Below the pieces are notes generated by a model. The model did no database searches, was not told where the DNA came from, and saw only the letters and a list, made by a program, of their open reading frames with translations. From Pseudomonas salomonii (GTDB taxonomy: Bacteria > Pseudomonadota > Gammaproteobacteria > Pseudomonadales > Pseudomonadaceae): DNA of 64,000 nt. Numbering within the stretch: the stretch's first letter is position 1; every line of letters begins with the position of its first letter. A program made the position numbers and the translations under genes. This document shows positions 39,781 through 48,152 of this stretch, piece by piece. The DNA lies in the NCBI RefSeq assembly GCF_900107155.1, contig NZ_FNOX01000001.1:186001-250000 (forward strand), given 5' to 3'.

Positions 39781-40641
39781 TCAACGACCCTCCCTCACCA
39801 AGTTGGCTACCTTTTCCTCGGTCATGGCCTCGAAGCGGTCACGCCATTCTGGGAAAAGCTCAATGGCCAAACGGCGGATGACGACTAGGGCTGCCGGGGA
39901 TATTCGGTTTGAAGGCTGTCGGTATTCCAGGCGGTGTACTGGGACGCCCAGGGAAGAACCGCTACGAAACACCACTGCGCTGGGGACGACGCTATCCAGA
40001 ACGTTGATTTCGTCATTGTCCTGGAAAATTTCCCGTACCGACTGCTCGATCATTTGCGCGTCAGTGGTTTGGTCGAGATTGTTGACGACTATCCGCACGG
40101 GTGGGATTTTCATGCCCAGGCGCCCATAGGCGCGCAGGCCGTCCAACATCTGCATGGTTCCCCGGCTGAACTCCCGTGCAGCGAGCATATTGGGCGGAAG
40201 TGGGGATATGACCAAATCAGAGGCTAGGACCACCATTTCGAGCATGGCCGATCTGGCGCCTTGGGTGTCAATCAGTACCAGGTCGAAATGATCTTTGAAC
40301 GCCGGCATCAGGTTGGCGAGCCGCAACCGTCCGTCAGGTGCTTGCAGGAGCAGGCTGTTCAGTTGGTTGTTGATGTCGTTGGAAATGACAAGCGACAGGT
40401 CTGGTATCGCGGTGCTGGATATGATCTTGGCTGATTCGGTGATATTGAATGCCAGCAGGTCGTAGATGCCCCCCTGAGCTTCGTCGACCAATTGGTAATA
40501 CGAGGAGAGTGAGGGCTGTGCAGGATCTAGGTCGATGAGGAGCACGCGCAGGCCTGCATCCGCACAAAAAGCGCCGAGGTTGGCCTCGATGGTGGTTTTG
40601 CCTACGCCGCCTTTGGTCGAAACGACCGCAGAGATTTTCAT
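39781..40641 (-). CDS. soj: Soj/ParA partition ATPase
   Basis: 286 residues from ATG 40641. A deviant Walker A motif KGGVGKTT (10-17), A' region (LRVLLIDLDPAQPSLSSYYQ) and Walker B (FDLVLIDTQGARS) identify a ParA/MinD ATPase. The N-terminus has no HTH extension. In PAPI-1, soj lies next to the att site and is needed for maintenance of the excised element; the same place here supports that role. A hairpin at 40,649-40,676 covers its GAGG ribosome-binding site, implying translational control. Confidence 0.95.
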   Translation of the reverse strand: MKISAVVSTKGGVGKTTIEANLGAFCADAGLRVLLIDLDPAQPSLSSYYQLVDEAQGGIYDLLAFNITESAKIISSTAIPDLSLVISNDINNQLNSLLLQAPDGRLRLANLMPAFKDHFDLVLIDTQGARSAMLEMVVLASDLVISPLPPNMLAAREFSRGTMQMLDGLRAYGRLGMKIPPVRIVVNNLDQTTDAQMIEQSVREIFQDNDEINVLDSVVPSAVVFRSGSSLGVPVHRLEYRQPSNRISPAALVVIRRLAIELFPEWRDRFEAMTEEKVANLVREGR

Positions 40642-40648
40642 GGTTTGG

Positions 40649-40676
40649 AGCCTCTAATGTGGGTTCATTAGAGGCT
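40649..40676 (-). promoter_or_regulatory. Hairpin covering the soj ribosome-binding site
   Basis: Perfect arms AGCCTCTAATG and CATTAGAGGCT (11 bp, 6-nt loop). In the soj mRNA the second arm contains the only good Shine-Dalgarno sequence (GAGG, 9 nt before ATG). Closed, the hairpin would block soj translation. As DNA, the dyad could equally be an operator. Confidence 0.65.
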
Positions 40677-40744
40677 GCGAGGCCACGGAAACAGCTATGT
40701 GTAGCGAACACGATCCTGGGCTTTGAAGCACTAGAACCAATTGT

Positions 40745-40789
40745 CTTTTAACCAATTGGTCGTAGGTTCGAATCCCACACGACCCACCA
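40745..40789 (+). other. ICE attachment site: duplicated 3' end of tRNA-Lys
   Basis: From CTTTTAACCAATTGGTCG to the terminal CCA the sequence equals the 3' part of tRNA-Lys(TTT), from the anticodon loop through the T arm and acceptor strand. The 5' half is absent: the preceding bases (AGAACCAATTGT) cannot form the D arm. ICEs of this family integrate into the 3' end of tRNA-Lys and leave such a direct repeat at the end near soj. The intact tRNA gene should lie at the other ICE end. Confidence 0.88.
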
Positions 40790-40855
40790 TTTTTGAGACC
40801 AGTTAACGCTGGAATCGAATCTTAAGATCAGAGGCCAAAAGCACTGATCGAAGAA

Positions 40856-40881
40856 GGCGACTGAAAGGTCGCCTTTTTTTT
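40856..40881 (+). terminator. Rho-independent terminator
   Basis: Stem GGCGAC/GTCGCC with a 6-nt loop, followed by eight T residues. It probably ended the original tRNA-Lys transcript before the ICE inserted. Confidence 0.85.
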
Positions 40882-40883
40882 AC

Positions 40884-40960
40884 CGGGGTATAGCGCAGTC
40901 CGGTAGCGCGCCTGCTTTGGGAGCAGGATGTCAGGAGTTCGAATCCCCTTACCCCGACCA
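40884..40960 (+). tRNA. tRNA-Pro(TGG)
   Basis: 77 nt with encoded CCA. Acceptor stem CGGGGTA/TACCCCG, D arm GCGC...GCGC, anticodon arm CCTGC-TTTGGGA-GCAGG with anticodon TGG, T arm AGGAG-TTCGAAT-CCCCT (one weak pair). It follows the tRNA-Lys remnant as in a tRNA-Lys/tRNA-Pro pair. Confidence 0.95.
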
Positions 40961-40965
40961 TATTA

Positions 40966-41001
40966 AAAATCCTCGTATCGAAAGATACGGGGATTTTTTT
41001 T
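40966..41001 (+). terminator. Terminator after tRNA-Pro
   Basis: AAATCCTCGTATC pairs with GATACGGGGATTT around a GAAA tetraloop (one G-T pair), followed by a T-run. Confidence 0.85.
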
Positions 41002-41035
41002 GTGCGCGCAAATCCTTGGCTCACCACAAAACAAA

Positions 41036-41124
41036 TGTGGGAGCGGGCTTGCTCGCGAAAGCGGTGTGCCAGCCAGTACATCTAATACTGAGCCACCGTA
41101 TTCGCGAGCAAGCCCGCTCCCACA
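41036..41124. repeat. REPIN (inverted REP pair)
   Basis: Perfectly complementary 24-bp arms at 41036-41059 and 41101-41124 (starting TGTGGGAGCGGGCTTGCTCG) flank 41 bp. This GTGGGAGCGGGCTTGCTCGCG motif is the common Pseudomonas REP sequence. Confidence 0.9.
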
Positions 41125-41153
41125 CTTACAAGGTCCCATTCAGGACCGTGTTG

Positions 41154-42452
41154 TTAATGCAATTTAAGGCGCGGCTCAGTCCCACGCCCAATCTTGCTGC
41201 CCAGCATCAGCATCGCCGTGCGAAAGAACCCGTACAACGCCATCTGGTGCATGCGGTACAGCGACACATAAAACATCCGCGCCAGCCAGCCTTCGAGCAT
41301 CACGCTGCCCGTCAGGTTGCCCATCAAGTTACCCACTGCCGAAAAACGCGACAGCGAAATCAGCGAACCGTAGTCGGTGTACTTGTAGCTCGGCAGGTCC
41401 TTGCCTTCGATCCGCAGTTTCAGCGACTTGGCCAACAGTGAAGCCTGCTGGTGAGCGGCCTGGGCGCGTGGCGGCACATTGCGGTCGGTGCCCGGTTGTG
41501 GGCAGGCGGCGCAGTCGCCAAAGGCGAAGATATTTTCGTCGCGGGTGGTTTGCAGGGTCGGCAACACCTGCAATTGATTGATGCGGTTGGTTTCCAGCCC
41601 GTCAATGTCCTTGAGGAAGGCCGGTGCGCGGATACCCGCAGCCCACACCTTCAGGCTCGCTGGAATGACCTGGCCACTGCTGGTGATCAAGGCATCCGCC
41701 GTCACTTCGCTGACCGCCGAGTTGGTGAGTACCGTCACCCCAAGCTTCTCCAGGGTTTTGTGCACAGGCCCGCCGATTCGCTCCGGCAGCGCGGGCAGTA
41801 CCCGTGGGCCGGCTTCGATCAGGGTGATGTGCATGTTTTCCGGTTTGATGCGGTCCAGGCCATAGGCGGCCAGTTCATGGGCGGCGTTATGCAGCTCGGC
41901 GGCCAACTCGACGCCGGTCGCACCAGCGCCGACGATGGCGACGCTGATGTTCTCTTCCACATCGGTCTGGCCTGCGTGGGCGCGCAGATAGTGGTTGAGT
42001 AACTGTTGATGGAAGCGCTCGGCCTGTTTGCGGGTGTCGAGGAACAGGCAGTGCTGCGCCGCGCCCTCGGTGCCGAAATCGTTGGTGGTGCTGCCGACCG
42101 CGATCACCAGGCTGTCGTAACTCAGTACGCGTGCGGGCACCAGCTCGCGGCCTTCTTCATCGAGGGTGGCGGCCAGTTGGATTTTTTTCTGTTCGCGGTC
42201 AAGCCCGCTCATGCGCCCCAGTTGGAACTCGAAGTGGTTCCATTTGGCCTGGGCGACATAATTGAGCTCGTCTTCCGAAGAATTCAGCGAACCGGCGGCC
42301 ACTTCGTGCAGCAGCGGTTTCCAGATATGGGTGAGGTTGGCGTCCACCAGCGTGATGCTGGCGGTGCCGCGCTTGCCCAGAGTCTTACCCAGGCGGGTAG
42401 CCAACTCCAGGCCGCCGGCGCCGCCGCCGACGATAATAATACGATGGGTCAT
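41154..42452 (-). CDS. ndh: Type II NADH dehydrogenase
   Basis: 432 residues from ATG 42452; the upstream TTG at 42467 is rejected. The N-terminal FAD-binding motif (HRIIIVGGGAGGLELATRLG) and a second NADH-binding GxGxxG (AIVGAGATGVELAAELH) with the intervening YDSLVIAVGS and IFAFGDCAA define NDH-2. The C-terminal amphipathic region (LARMFYVSLYRMHQMALYGF) attaches it to the membrane. It feeds electrons from NADH to quinone without pumping protons. It is a single core gene beside the ICE integration site. Confidence 0.95.
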   Translation of the reverse strand: MTHRIIIVGGGAGGLELATRLGKTLGKRGTASITLVDANLTHIWKPLLHEVAAGSLNSSEDELNYVAQAKWNHFEFQLGRMSGLDREQKKIQLAATLDEEGRELVPARVLSYDSLVIAVGSTTNDFGTEGAAQHCLFLDTRKQAERFHQQLLNHYLRAHAGQTDVEENISVAIVGAGATGVELAAELHNAAHELAAYGLDRIKPENMHITLIEAGPRVLPALPERIGGPVHKTLEKLGVTVLTNSAVSEVTADALITSSGQVIPASLKVWAAGIRAPAFLKDIDGLETNRINQLQVLPTLQTTRDENIFAFGDCAACPQPGTDRNVPPRAQAAHQQASLLAKSLKLRIEGKDLPSYKYTDYGSLISLSRFSAVGNLMGNLTGSVMLEGWLARMFYVSLYRMHQMALYGFFRTAMLMLGSKIGRGTEPRLKLH

Positions 42453-42512
42453 GGGGATATCTCGCAAGGCTAAAAGAAATCGGAGCAGTTACCCTCGCGA
42501 GCGCCACGCAGC

Positions 42513-42686
42513 TCATAGCGTCAGGTAACTCAAAAGGCGGCTCAGCAGGCCGAGCCCGATCACCACCAGCAGCACCACACCCAGGAGCAGCCACGGCCGG
42601 AAAGGCTTGCGCTCAACTCGGTTTTGGGAGAGTTGCAGGTACTCTTCGACATGCTGTTGGTCATCGGGGTTCAGGCGGCTGGTCAT
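42513..42686 (-). CDS. DUF3094 small membrane protein
   Basis: 57 residues from ATG 42686. The N-terminal part (SRLNPDDQQHVEEYLQLSQN) is followed by one membrane segment (WLLLGVVLLVVIGLGLLSRL). This is the layout of Pseudomonas DUF3094. Function unknown. It is probably co-transcribed with ndh or DUF1780. Confidence 0.8.
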   Translation of the reverse strand: MTSRLNPDDQQHVEEYLQLSQNRVERKPFRPWLLLGVVLLVVIGLGLLSRLLSYLTL

Positions 42687-42775
42687 AAAGGCCTCGTCAG
42701 GTAGACGTTGCAAAAGGGCGCCACGTTACAGTCAGGAGGTTGGCGGGCTCGCCACAAGCGTAGCCGGTGCCCGCG

Positions 42776-43405
42776 TCACAGGCTGATGCCCACGTCGAAT
42801 ACTATGCTGCGCCCCAGGTTGTTGCGCAAGAAGTCGGGTGCGTCCGGGTGGGCAAACAGCACGCGCGCAAAGGTCGGGCCTACCAATGACAGCGAGCGCC
42901 AACCCTGGCGCAGGTATTCGGTAGGCGGTGGGAAATGGCTGTTGAGGTCCAGCACTTCGCGTTTGAGGCTGGTGAAGGCAATCAGGTCCAGCTCGCCCAG
43001 GTCCATGCCGCGTTCTTTGTAGTTATGCGCTTTTTTGCGCAACGTCGGCGCCAGGCGCAACAGGAACTCGTGGGCGGGGATACGCCGTGGCTTGGCTTCG
43101 CGTCGCACCAGTTGGCTCAGGGAAAACGCACTGCGTCGGCGCAGTAATTCATCACGCCATTCGTCGTTCAGGCGCCGACCTTCATCGAGCACGAAAAACA
43201 CTTCGAAACTGGCATCGCGAAACAACACGTCCGGAGGCTCCTGGCCGGCGGGGTGAAACTCTTCGACACGGTAGGGCACGTTGAGGCCCTGCAGCAGGCG
43301 CTGGCAGACCCAACGCTCACGCTCCCATTTGCGGGCATTGGACAAGAACGCGTTGGCTTGTTCGGCCGCTACGGTGAGCAGGCGCAAATAATCTGAGTCA
43401 TCCAT
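42776..43405 (-). CDS. DUF1780 family protein
   Basis: 209 residues from ATG 43405. The sequence (YLRLLTVAAEQANAFLSNAR, ERWVCQRLLQGLNVPYRVEE, PPDVLFRDASFEVFFVLDEG) matches DUF1780, a Pseudomonas-centred family. The PD-V-F/F-E-V-F-F-V pattern recalls a PD-(D/E)xK nuclease core, which is an inference only. Function unknown. Confidence 0.83.
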   Translation of the reverse strand: MDDSDYLRLLTVAAEQANAFLSNARKWERERWVCQRLLQGLNVPYRVEEFHPAGQEPPDVLFRDASFEVFFVLDEGRRLNDEWRDELLRRRSAFSLSQLVRREAKPRRIPAHEFLLRLAPTLRKKAHNYKERGMDLGELDLIAFTSLKREVLDLNSHFPPPTEYLRQGWRSLSLVGPTFARVLFAHPDAPDFLRNNLGRSIVFDVGISL

Positions 43406-43534
43406 ATTGGCAGCTTAGCGTCCAATTGATGACCACAGGAAGTCTTGCTTTGAAACGCCGGTGTAGACTGGCCACTCAACAGCAACTCCATGGACGAGGT
43501 GTGTGGTGAGGTTTTTTGCAAAGGCATTACGCTC

Positions 43535-44224
43535 GTGATCAGCGCTGCAGTGCTGGCGCCGGAAACGCTCGTCATCGGCTGGCTGTTGTATGCGCCGTTG
43601 GTTATTTGGGCGACCCTGAGAGCGCCGTGGGTCGAGTTGTTTGCCGACCGGCGGCGCCAGCATCTGCTCTTCGGCACCGTGTTTGCGCTGTTTATGCTCT
43701 GGCTGGTACGGCGGGATTTCGACACGGGCGTGTCTTACCACTTTATCGGCATGACCGCCGTGACGCTGCTGCTGGATTGGCCTTTGGCTATCGTCGGCGG
43801 GTTAGCCGCGCAGATGGGGCTGGTGTTGCTCGGGCGTCAAGATCTTGCAGCCGTCGGGGTCAATGGCCTGCTGCTGATCGGCTTGCCGGTGCTGGTCACC
43901 GAGACCTGCGCGCTGCTGGTTGAGCGGGCGCAACCGCGAAACCCTTTTGTGTATATCTTCTGTTCCGGCTTTTTCGCCGCGGCGCTGTCAGCACTGCTGT
44001 GCCTGCTGGCGGCGTTGGGACTGCTGTGGTTTGACGGCCGTTTTGCCATGCCGGAGTGGCTGGAGGACTTCGTCGGTTACCTGTGGCTGATCATCTTCCC
44101 CGAGGCGTTTATCAACGGCATGGTCATTAGTGCCCTGGTGGTGTTCTGCCCGGAGTGGCTGGAGACCTTCAACCGCACGCGCTACCTGTCGGCGCCGTGG
44201 AAGGACGACGATTCGCGGCGTTGA
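43535..44224 (+). CDS. CbiM-like energy-coupling-factor transporter membrane protein
   Basis: 229 residues from GTG 43535 (V-I-S-A-A-V-L-A-P-E-T), chosen because family members begin near here; an ATG at 43490 gives 15 extra residues of unlikely sequence. Seven or so hydrophobic segments are visible (LVIGWLLYAPLVIWA, FALFMLWLV, AVTLLLDWPLAIVGGLAAQM, FFAAALSALLCLLAALGLLW, IIFPEAFINGMVISALVVF). The pattern H-F-I-G-M-T and the final P-E-x-x-I-N-G-M are typical of CbiM-like components. Substrate may be cobalt or nickel, but the usual His-rich N-terminus is missing. Confidence 0.75.
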   Translation: MISAAVLAPETLVIGWLLYAPLVIWATLRAPWVELFADRRRQHLLFGTVFALFMLWLVRRDFDTGVSYHFIGMTAVTLLLDWPLAIVGGLAAQMGLVLLGRQDLAAVGVNGLLLIGLPVLVTETCALLVERAQPRNPFVYIFCSGFFAAALSALLCLLAALGLLWFDGRFAMPEWLEDFVGYLWLIIFPEAFINGMVISALVVFCPEWLETFNRTRYLSAPWKDDDSRR

Positions 44225-44298
44225 TCCAGATCAAATCCCAGGCGGCCGCGCAGGCCCATGCTCTGCGAAATTTTACTGAGCAGGGTGGGGCACGGACT

Positions 44299-44514
44299 AT
44301 GAGTGTGTACGAATGGGCGCGGCAAGAGTTGCGCAGAAGCCAGGACGCGGCACAGGAAATCGGCTTTGACCCAGGCCTCACGCTGCGCGCCATGCTCAGT
44401 GCGGTGGTGCAGCAGAGCAAGGGTGTGCGCAGCTTTGAAGACCTGGCCGACGAGCTGCAATACCTTGCAGAGAACCTCGACGACCAGCAGGAATACGCCT
44501 TTATGCGGCCTTAA
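44299..44514 (+). CDS. Small conserved hypothetical protein (71 aa)
   Basis: 71 residues from ATG 44299 (GGGTGGGGCACGGACT upstream). It is an acidic helical protein ([40 protein letters not shown]). Its stop overlaps the convergent yacG end. Function unknown. Confidence 0.7.
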   Translation: MSVYEWARQELRRSQDAAQEIGFDPGLTLRAMLSAVVQQSKGVRSFEDLADELQYLAENLDDQQEYAFMRP

Positions 44515-44711
44515 TGGCGCGGCGGCAGGTCTTCGGAGAACAGCTCGTCCTCGGCATCCGGGCTCACCGGAATCTTGTGTTCTTCCGCGGCCCAGGCGCC
44601 AAGGTCGATAAGCTTGCAGCGGTCCGAGCAGAACGGCCGGTTGAGGTTGTCGGGTTTCCATTCCACGGGTGCGCCGCAGGTTGGGCAGTCGACGGTCAAG
44701 GGTTGGCTCAT
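44511..44711 (-). CDS. yacG: DNA gyrase inhibitor YacG
   Basis: 66 residues from ATG 44711, overlapping the coaE stop. Four zinc-binding Cys at 9, 12, 28 and 32 (CPTC ... CSDRC) and the sequence [19 protein letters not shown] are diagnostic. In E. coli, YacG binds GyrB and blocks gyrase. Gene order yacG-coaE-pilD-pilC is the usual Pseudomonas arrangement. Confidence 0.95.
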   Translation of the reverse strand: MSQPLTVDCPTCGAPVEWKPDNLNRPFCSDRCKLIDLGAWAAEEHKIPVSPDAEDELFSEDLPPRH

Positions 44712-45331
44712 GATCGGCCTCCACGCAAAGTAAGGTAAAAGTGGTGCAGTCGCTCGACCTCGCTGTGCAGCCAGGCGAGGTCCTTGTCGTTGACCAGCAC
44801 GTCATCGGCATGGTTCAGACGGTCTTCACGGCTGGACTGAGCCTTGAGGATCGCCTGCACCTGCTGTTCGCTGATGCCGTCGCGCTGCAGGGTACGCTGA
44901 ATCTGCAGCGATTGCGGCACGTCGATCACCAGAATGCGCTGGGTCATGCTGTACTGGCCGGACTCGATCAGCAGCGGCGACACCAGGATTGCGTAAGGCG
45001 ATTGCGCACGCGCCAGATGGCTGCGAATTTCTTCGCCGATCAACGGGTGCAGCAGGGCTTCCAGCCAGCGACGTTCTTCGGGCACTTCAAAGATCAGCTT
45101 GCGCAGGGCGGCGCGGTCCAGCTGGCCGTCCGGGTGCAACACGCCCGCACCAAAATGCTCGGAAATGCGTGCGAGTGCCGGCCGGCCGGGCTCGACCACC
45201 CAGCGCGCGGCATGGTCGGCATCGACCAGGTCAATGCCCAGGTCGATAAAGTGCTGGGCGGCCGCGCTTTTACCGCTGCCGATGCCGCCGGTGAGGCCTA
45301 GAATCCAGGGTGTTGCGACACAAGTGGTCAT
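44708..45331 (-). CDS. coaE: Dephospho-CoA kinase
   Basis: 207 residues from ATG 45331, which overlaps the pilD stop (ATGA); a much longer in-frame opening upstream runs antisense-like through pilD and is not part of the gene. P-loop GGIGSGKS at about 15-22, then [13 protein letters not shown] and [12 protein letters not shown], which are conserved in CoaE. It phosphorylates the 3' hydroxyl of dephospho-CoA, the last step of CoA synthesis. Confidence 0.95.
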   Translation of the reverse strand: MTTCVATPWILGLTGGIGSGKSAAAQHFIDLGIDLVDADHAARWVVEPGRPALARISEHFGAGVLHPDGQLDRAALRKLIFEVPEERRWLEALLHPLIGEEIRSHLARAQSPYAILVSPLLIESGQYSMTQRILVIDVPQSLQIQRTLQRDGISEQQVQAILKAQSSREDRLNHADDVLVNDKDLAWLHSEVERLHHFYLTLRGGRS

Positions 45332-46194
45332 CTGAAACCGACAGACTGCAAATAGAAGTCGGTTATTTGACCACCCCAGAGCAATGCAATCCAGCCGGCA
45401 ATTGCCAGGCACGGGCCAAATGGCATCGGCACCGATGCCTGGGACTTGCGCAAACGCATCAGGATCAGGCCGGCGAACACCCCCAGCAGCGACGCTATCA
45501 GCAGCGTCATCGGCAGGATCTGCCAGCCACCCCAGGCACCGAGCAGGGCCAGTAGCTTGAAGTCGCCATAACCCATACCGTCCTTGCCGGTGATCACTTT
45601 GAACACCCAGAACACCGCCCACAGGCTTATGTAGCCTATGACTGCGCCCCACAGCGCATCGGGCAGCGTCACCAACAAGCCGCCGCTGTTGAGGATCAGC
45701 CCCAGCCACAACAGTGGCAACACCAGCACATCCGGCAGCAGTTGATGATCGACGTCGATCAGGCTCATGGCCAGCAACCCCCAACTCAGCAGTATCACTG
45801 CGCCAGCTTGCCAGCCGAAGCCAAAATGCCAGGCGGCAGTGGCCGAGAGCAGCGCACAGGTCAGTTCAGTGAAGGGGTAGCGGGCGCTGATCGATTCGCG
45901 GCAGCGGGCGCAGCGGCCTTTGAGCATCAGGTAGCTGAGTACCGGGATATTTTCCCAGGGGTGAATCGGCTGGCTGCAATGCGGACAGCACGAGTTGGGA
46001 TGCATCAGGTTGTAGGTCGGGCCGACAGGATCGGCTGGCAGACCGAGTATTTCCTGGGCCTGGGCGCGCCATTCGCGCGCGAGCATCTTCGGCAGGCGCC
46101 ACACCAGCACGTTGAGAAAGCTGCCGACGATCAGGCCGAGCACCCACGCCATCCCGACAAAGACCCAGGGCTGTTCACTCGGCAGCAGGCTCAA
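45328..46194 (-). CDS. pilD: Prepilin peptidase / N-methylase PilD
   Basis: 288 residues from ATG 46194, overlapping the pilC stop. The N-terminal part holds [12 protein letters not shown] [16 protein letters not shown] and a zinc domain with two CxxC pairs (CPHC, CARC). The catalytic Asp residues are in [11 protein letters not shown] and [18 protein letters not shown]. Eight membrane segments are expected. It cleaves leader peptides of type IV pilins and type II secretion pseudopilins and methylates the new N-terminus. The ICE pil cluster to the left lacks a peptidase, so PilD may also process PilS and PilV. Confidence 0.95.
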   Translation of the reverse strand: MSLLPSEQPWVFVGMAWVLGLIVGSFLNVLVWRLPKMLAREWRAQAQEILGLPADPVGPTYNLMHPNSCCPHCSQPIHPWENIPVLSYLMLKGRCARCRESISARYPFTELTCALLSATAAWHFGFGWQAGAVILLSWGLLAMSLIDVDHQLLPDVLVLPLLWLGLILNSGGLLVTLPDALWGAVIGYISLWAVFWVFKVITGKDGMGYGDFKLLALLGAWGGWQILPMTLLIASLLGVFAGLILMRLRKSQASVPMPFGPCLAIAGWIALLWGGQITDFYLQSVGFR

Positions 46195-47399
46195 AACGCC
46201 GACCCCAACTGGAACACCGGCAGGTACATGGCAATCACCAATGCGCCGACAATACCCCCCAGCACCACCATGATCAGCGGCTCCATCAGGCTGGTGAGGT
46301 TATCGACCAGGTTCTCCACATCGGCTTCATAGTGGTTGGCGACTTTTTCCAGCATGAGGTCCAGGGTGCCTGACTCTTCACCGATGGCCGTCATCTGGAT
46401 GGCCATGCCGGGGAACAGCCCGCTGTGGGCCATGGATTGGTTCAACGGCACACCTGTGGATACATCGTGTCGCATATGTTCGATCGCCTTTGTGAACACT
46501 CCATTGCCCGTCGCGCCAGCCACGGAGTCCAGAGCCTGCACCAATGGCACGCCCGCGGCAAAGGTGGTTGAAAGTGTGCGGGCGTAGCGGGCGATGGCTG
46601 AGCGCCTCAGCAGTGTGCCCGCCAGGGGCGCGTTCAACAAAGCGGCATCCAGCCCGTCACGAAACCCCGGGTAAGCCCGATAGGCATGGCGCAGCGCGGC
46701 TATTGCCAAACCTAGCCCCAAGGCAAGCATCCACCAGGCGTGCTGCAGGAAGTTGGACAGCGCAATCACCAGCAAGGTGAAGCCTGGCAGTTGGCCATTT
46801 ACCCCGGCGAAGAGGTTCTGGAACTGCGGCACCACGTGGATAAGCAACACTGCACTGACCAGGCAGGCGACGACGATCACGGCGATAGGGTAGGTCATGG
46901 CTTTTTTGATTCGCGCTTTCAGCTGCTGGCTTTTCTCCAGGTGAATCGCCACCCGCTCGAGCAATGTTTCCAGGGCGCCTGCCTGTTCGCCTGCGGCAAT
47001 CAGGTTGCAATACAAATCATCAAAGTGACGCGGCTGTTTGCGCAGCGCTGCCGCCAGGCTATTACCGGCGGCAATCTCCTGTTTCAAGGCTTTTATCAGC
47101 GCGCGCATCTGCCGGTTTTCGAAGCCTTCGCAGATGATGTCGAACGCCTGCAGCAGCGCAATGCCGGCTTTTAACAGGGTCGCCAATTGGCGCGTGAACA
47201 GCGCGATATCGGCGGGTTTTATCGGCGCTGCAAAAGGTGCCAGGTGCGAAGACTTTTTGCGCACGCGGCCTGGGCAAATCCCCTGCTGGCGCAATTGTGC
47301 CTTGACCAGTGCCAGGTTATGCCCGGTGGTTTGCCCGGCCACCCGGCGGCCTTTGCGGTTGGTGCCTTCCCAGGCGTACATCGTTGAAGCGTCATTCAT
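46191..47399 (-). CDS. pilC: Type IVa pilus inner-membrane platform protein PilC
   Basis: 402 residues from ATG 47399 (a start at 47414 adds five residues). Two T2SSF domains (IALFTRQLATLLKAGIALLQ; IARYARTLSTTFAAGVPLVQ) and membrane segments (VIVVACLVSAVLLIHVVPQF; MVVLGGIVGALVIAMYLPVF) are complete. The motif GEESGTLDLMLEKVANHYE is diagnostic. It overlaps pilD and is divergent from pilA. No pilB ATPase gene lies between them, unlike in P. aeruginosa. Confidence 0.95.
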   Translation of the reverse strand: MNDASTMYAWEGTNRKGRRVAGQTTGHNLALVKAQLRQQGICPGRVRKKSSHLAPFAAPIKPADIALFTRQLATLLKAGIALLQAFDIICEGFENRQMRALIKALKQEIAAGNSLAAALRKQPRHFDDLYCNLIAAGEQAGALETLLERVAIHLEKSQQLKARIKKAMTYPIAVIVVACLVSAVLLIHVVPQFQNLFAGVNGQLPGFTLLVIALSNFLQHAWWMLALGLGLAIAALRHAYRAYPGFRDGLDAALLNAPLAGTLLRRSAIARYARTLSTTFAAGVPLVQALDSVAGATGNGVFTKAIEHMRHDVSTGVPLNQSMAHSGLFPGMAIQMTAIGEESGTLDLMLEKVANHYEADVENLVDNLTSLMEPLIMVVLGGIVGALVIAMYLPVFQLGSAF

Positions 47400-47601
47400 G
47401 GCAAAGGTCCGCACACAGGTCGTCGTAGATTTATAGCTTAGTCAGGTGACGGATTCGGACCGCTCGTTGGCGCACGATAAAATGTCAGAATGTGCGTCTT
47501 ACCCACAATTGGGCGCTCACGGATGAGTACACTGGCGCCGCTGCACACTGCGGGGCGCAGGACGCGCCTTGATAAGGTTTTTATTCTGGAGAGTGAATGT
47601 G

Positions 47602-48015
47602 ATGCGTCAGAAAGGTTTTACCTTGATCGAGTTGTTGATCGTCGTGGCAATCATCGGCATTTTGGCCACCATCGGTCTGCCCATGTACACCAAGCACCAG
47701 GCCAAGGCCAAGTTCACGGCGGGGCTGGCTGAAATTGCGGCGTTGAAGGCGGGTTTTGAAGACACCCTTAACCAGGGCACTGTGCCGACCCTGGCGCTGG
47801 TCGGTGGCACCAGCCCGACCGCCAATTGCACGATCACCGTAGCCGGCGATGTGGCCACGGGCGCCGGCTCCATCACCTGCGAAATCCTCGACGCGCCGGC
47901 GCCGGTACTGGGCAAGACCATTACCTTGACGCGCAGCGCCACCCAGGGTTGGGCCTGTGCCACCACGGTCGAGGCGCAGTATGCCGCCAAGGGTTGCGGC
48001 GCCGACGGGGCGTAA
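47602..48015 (+). CDS. pilA: Type IVa major pilin PilA
   Basis: 137 residues from ATG 47602 (GGAGAGTGAATGTG upstream). The leader is MRQKG, cut before FTLIELLIVVAIIGILATI, with the conserved Glu5. Lys/Ala-rich alpha-1 helix continues to about residue 60. The C-terminal part has Cys in SITCEI, WACATT and KGCGADGA, the last two framing the disulfide loop. It is divergent from pilCD, next to tRNA-Thr as in other pseudomonads. Confidence 0.92.
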   Translation: MRQKGFTLIELLIVVAIIGILATIGLPMYTKHQAKAKFTAGLAEIAALKAGFEDTLNQGTVPTLALVGGTSPTANCTITVAGDVATGAGSITCEILDAPAPVLGKTITLTRSATQGWACATTVEAQYAAKGCGADGA

Positions 48016-48079
48016 TGCCTGCCGGGCGGTCAGCGAGTTTGTTGCCGCCTGCCCAATGCGGTGCTAGCTTTAGCCCACC

Positions 48080-48152
48080 GCCCGTGTAGCTCAGTTGGTA
48101 GAGCAGCGCACTCGTAACGCGAAGGTCGCAGGTTCGACTCCTGTCTCGGGCA
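48080..48152 (+). tRNA. tRNA-Thr(CGT), CCA not encoded
   Basis: 73 nt. D arm GCTC...GAGC, anticodon loop CTCGTAA (CGT), T arm GCAGG-TTCGACT-CCTGT. The acceptor stem GCCCGTG/CTCGGGC has a T-T mismatch at pair 6-67. The gene ends A-CAA instead of A-CCA, so CCA must be added by enzyme. The position after pilA is the known tRNA-Thr site of pseudomonads. Confidence 0.9.

Larger units (their letters stand above)
1..40789. mobile_element. Integrative conjugative element of the PFGI-1/PAPI-1/pKLC102 family (right part, incomplete)
   Basis: The segment from the window start to the duplicated 3' end of tRNA-Lys at 40,789 carries the backbone of a tRNA-Lys ICE: soj next to the att site, dnaB, ICE-type parB, DUF2857, STY4528, PFL_4669, DUF3158, ssb, topoisomerase and the type IVb pilus operon. 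Nearly every gene lies on the minus strand and reads away from the att site. The cargo YafY gene is the exception. The relaxase/coupling protein, the type IV secretion genes, the integrase and the other att end must lie to the left, outside the window. Base composition is lower in G+C than in the adjacent chromosome. The family assignment rests on gene content and order recalled from PFGI-1 and PAPI-1. Confidence 0.93.

Noticed and set aside
45332..45784. N-terminal extension of coaE over 150 codons
   Set aside because: It overlaps pilD on the same strand in another frame and lacks family similarity; the P-loop starts 14 residues after the ATG at 45331.
47415..47601. Sigma-54 promoter before pilA
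   Set aside because: A TGGC...TGC sequence is present but the GG-GC distance does not fit the -24/-12 spacing.
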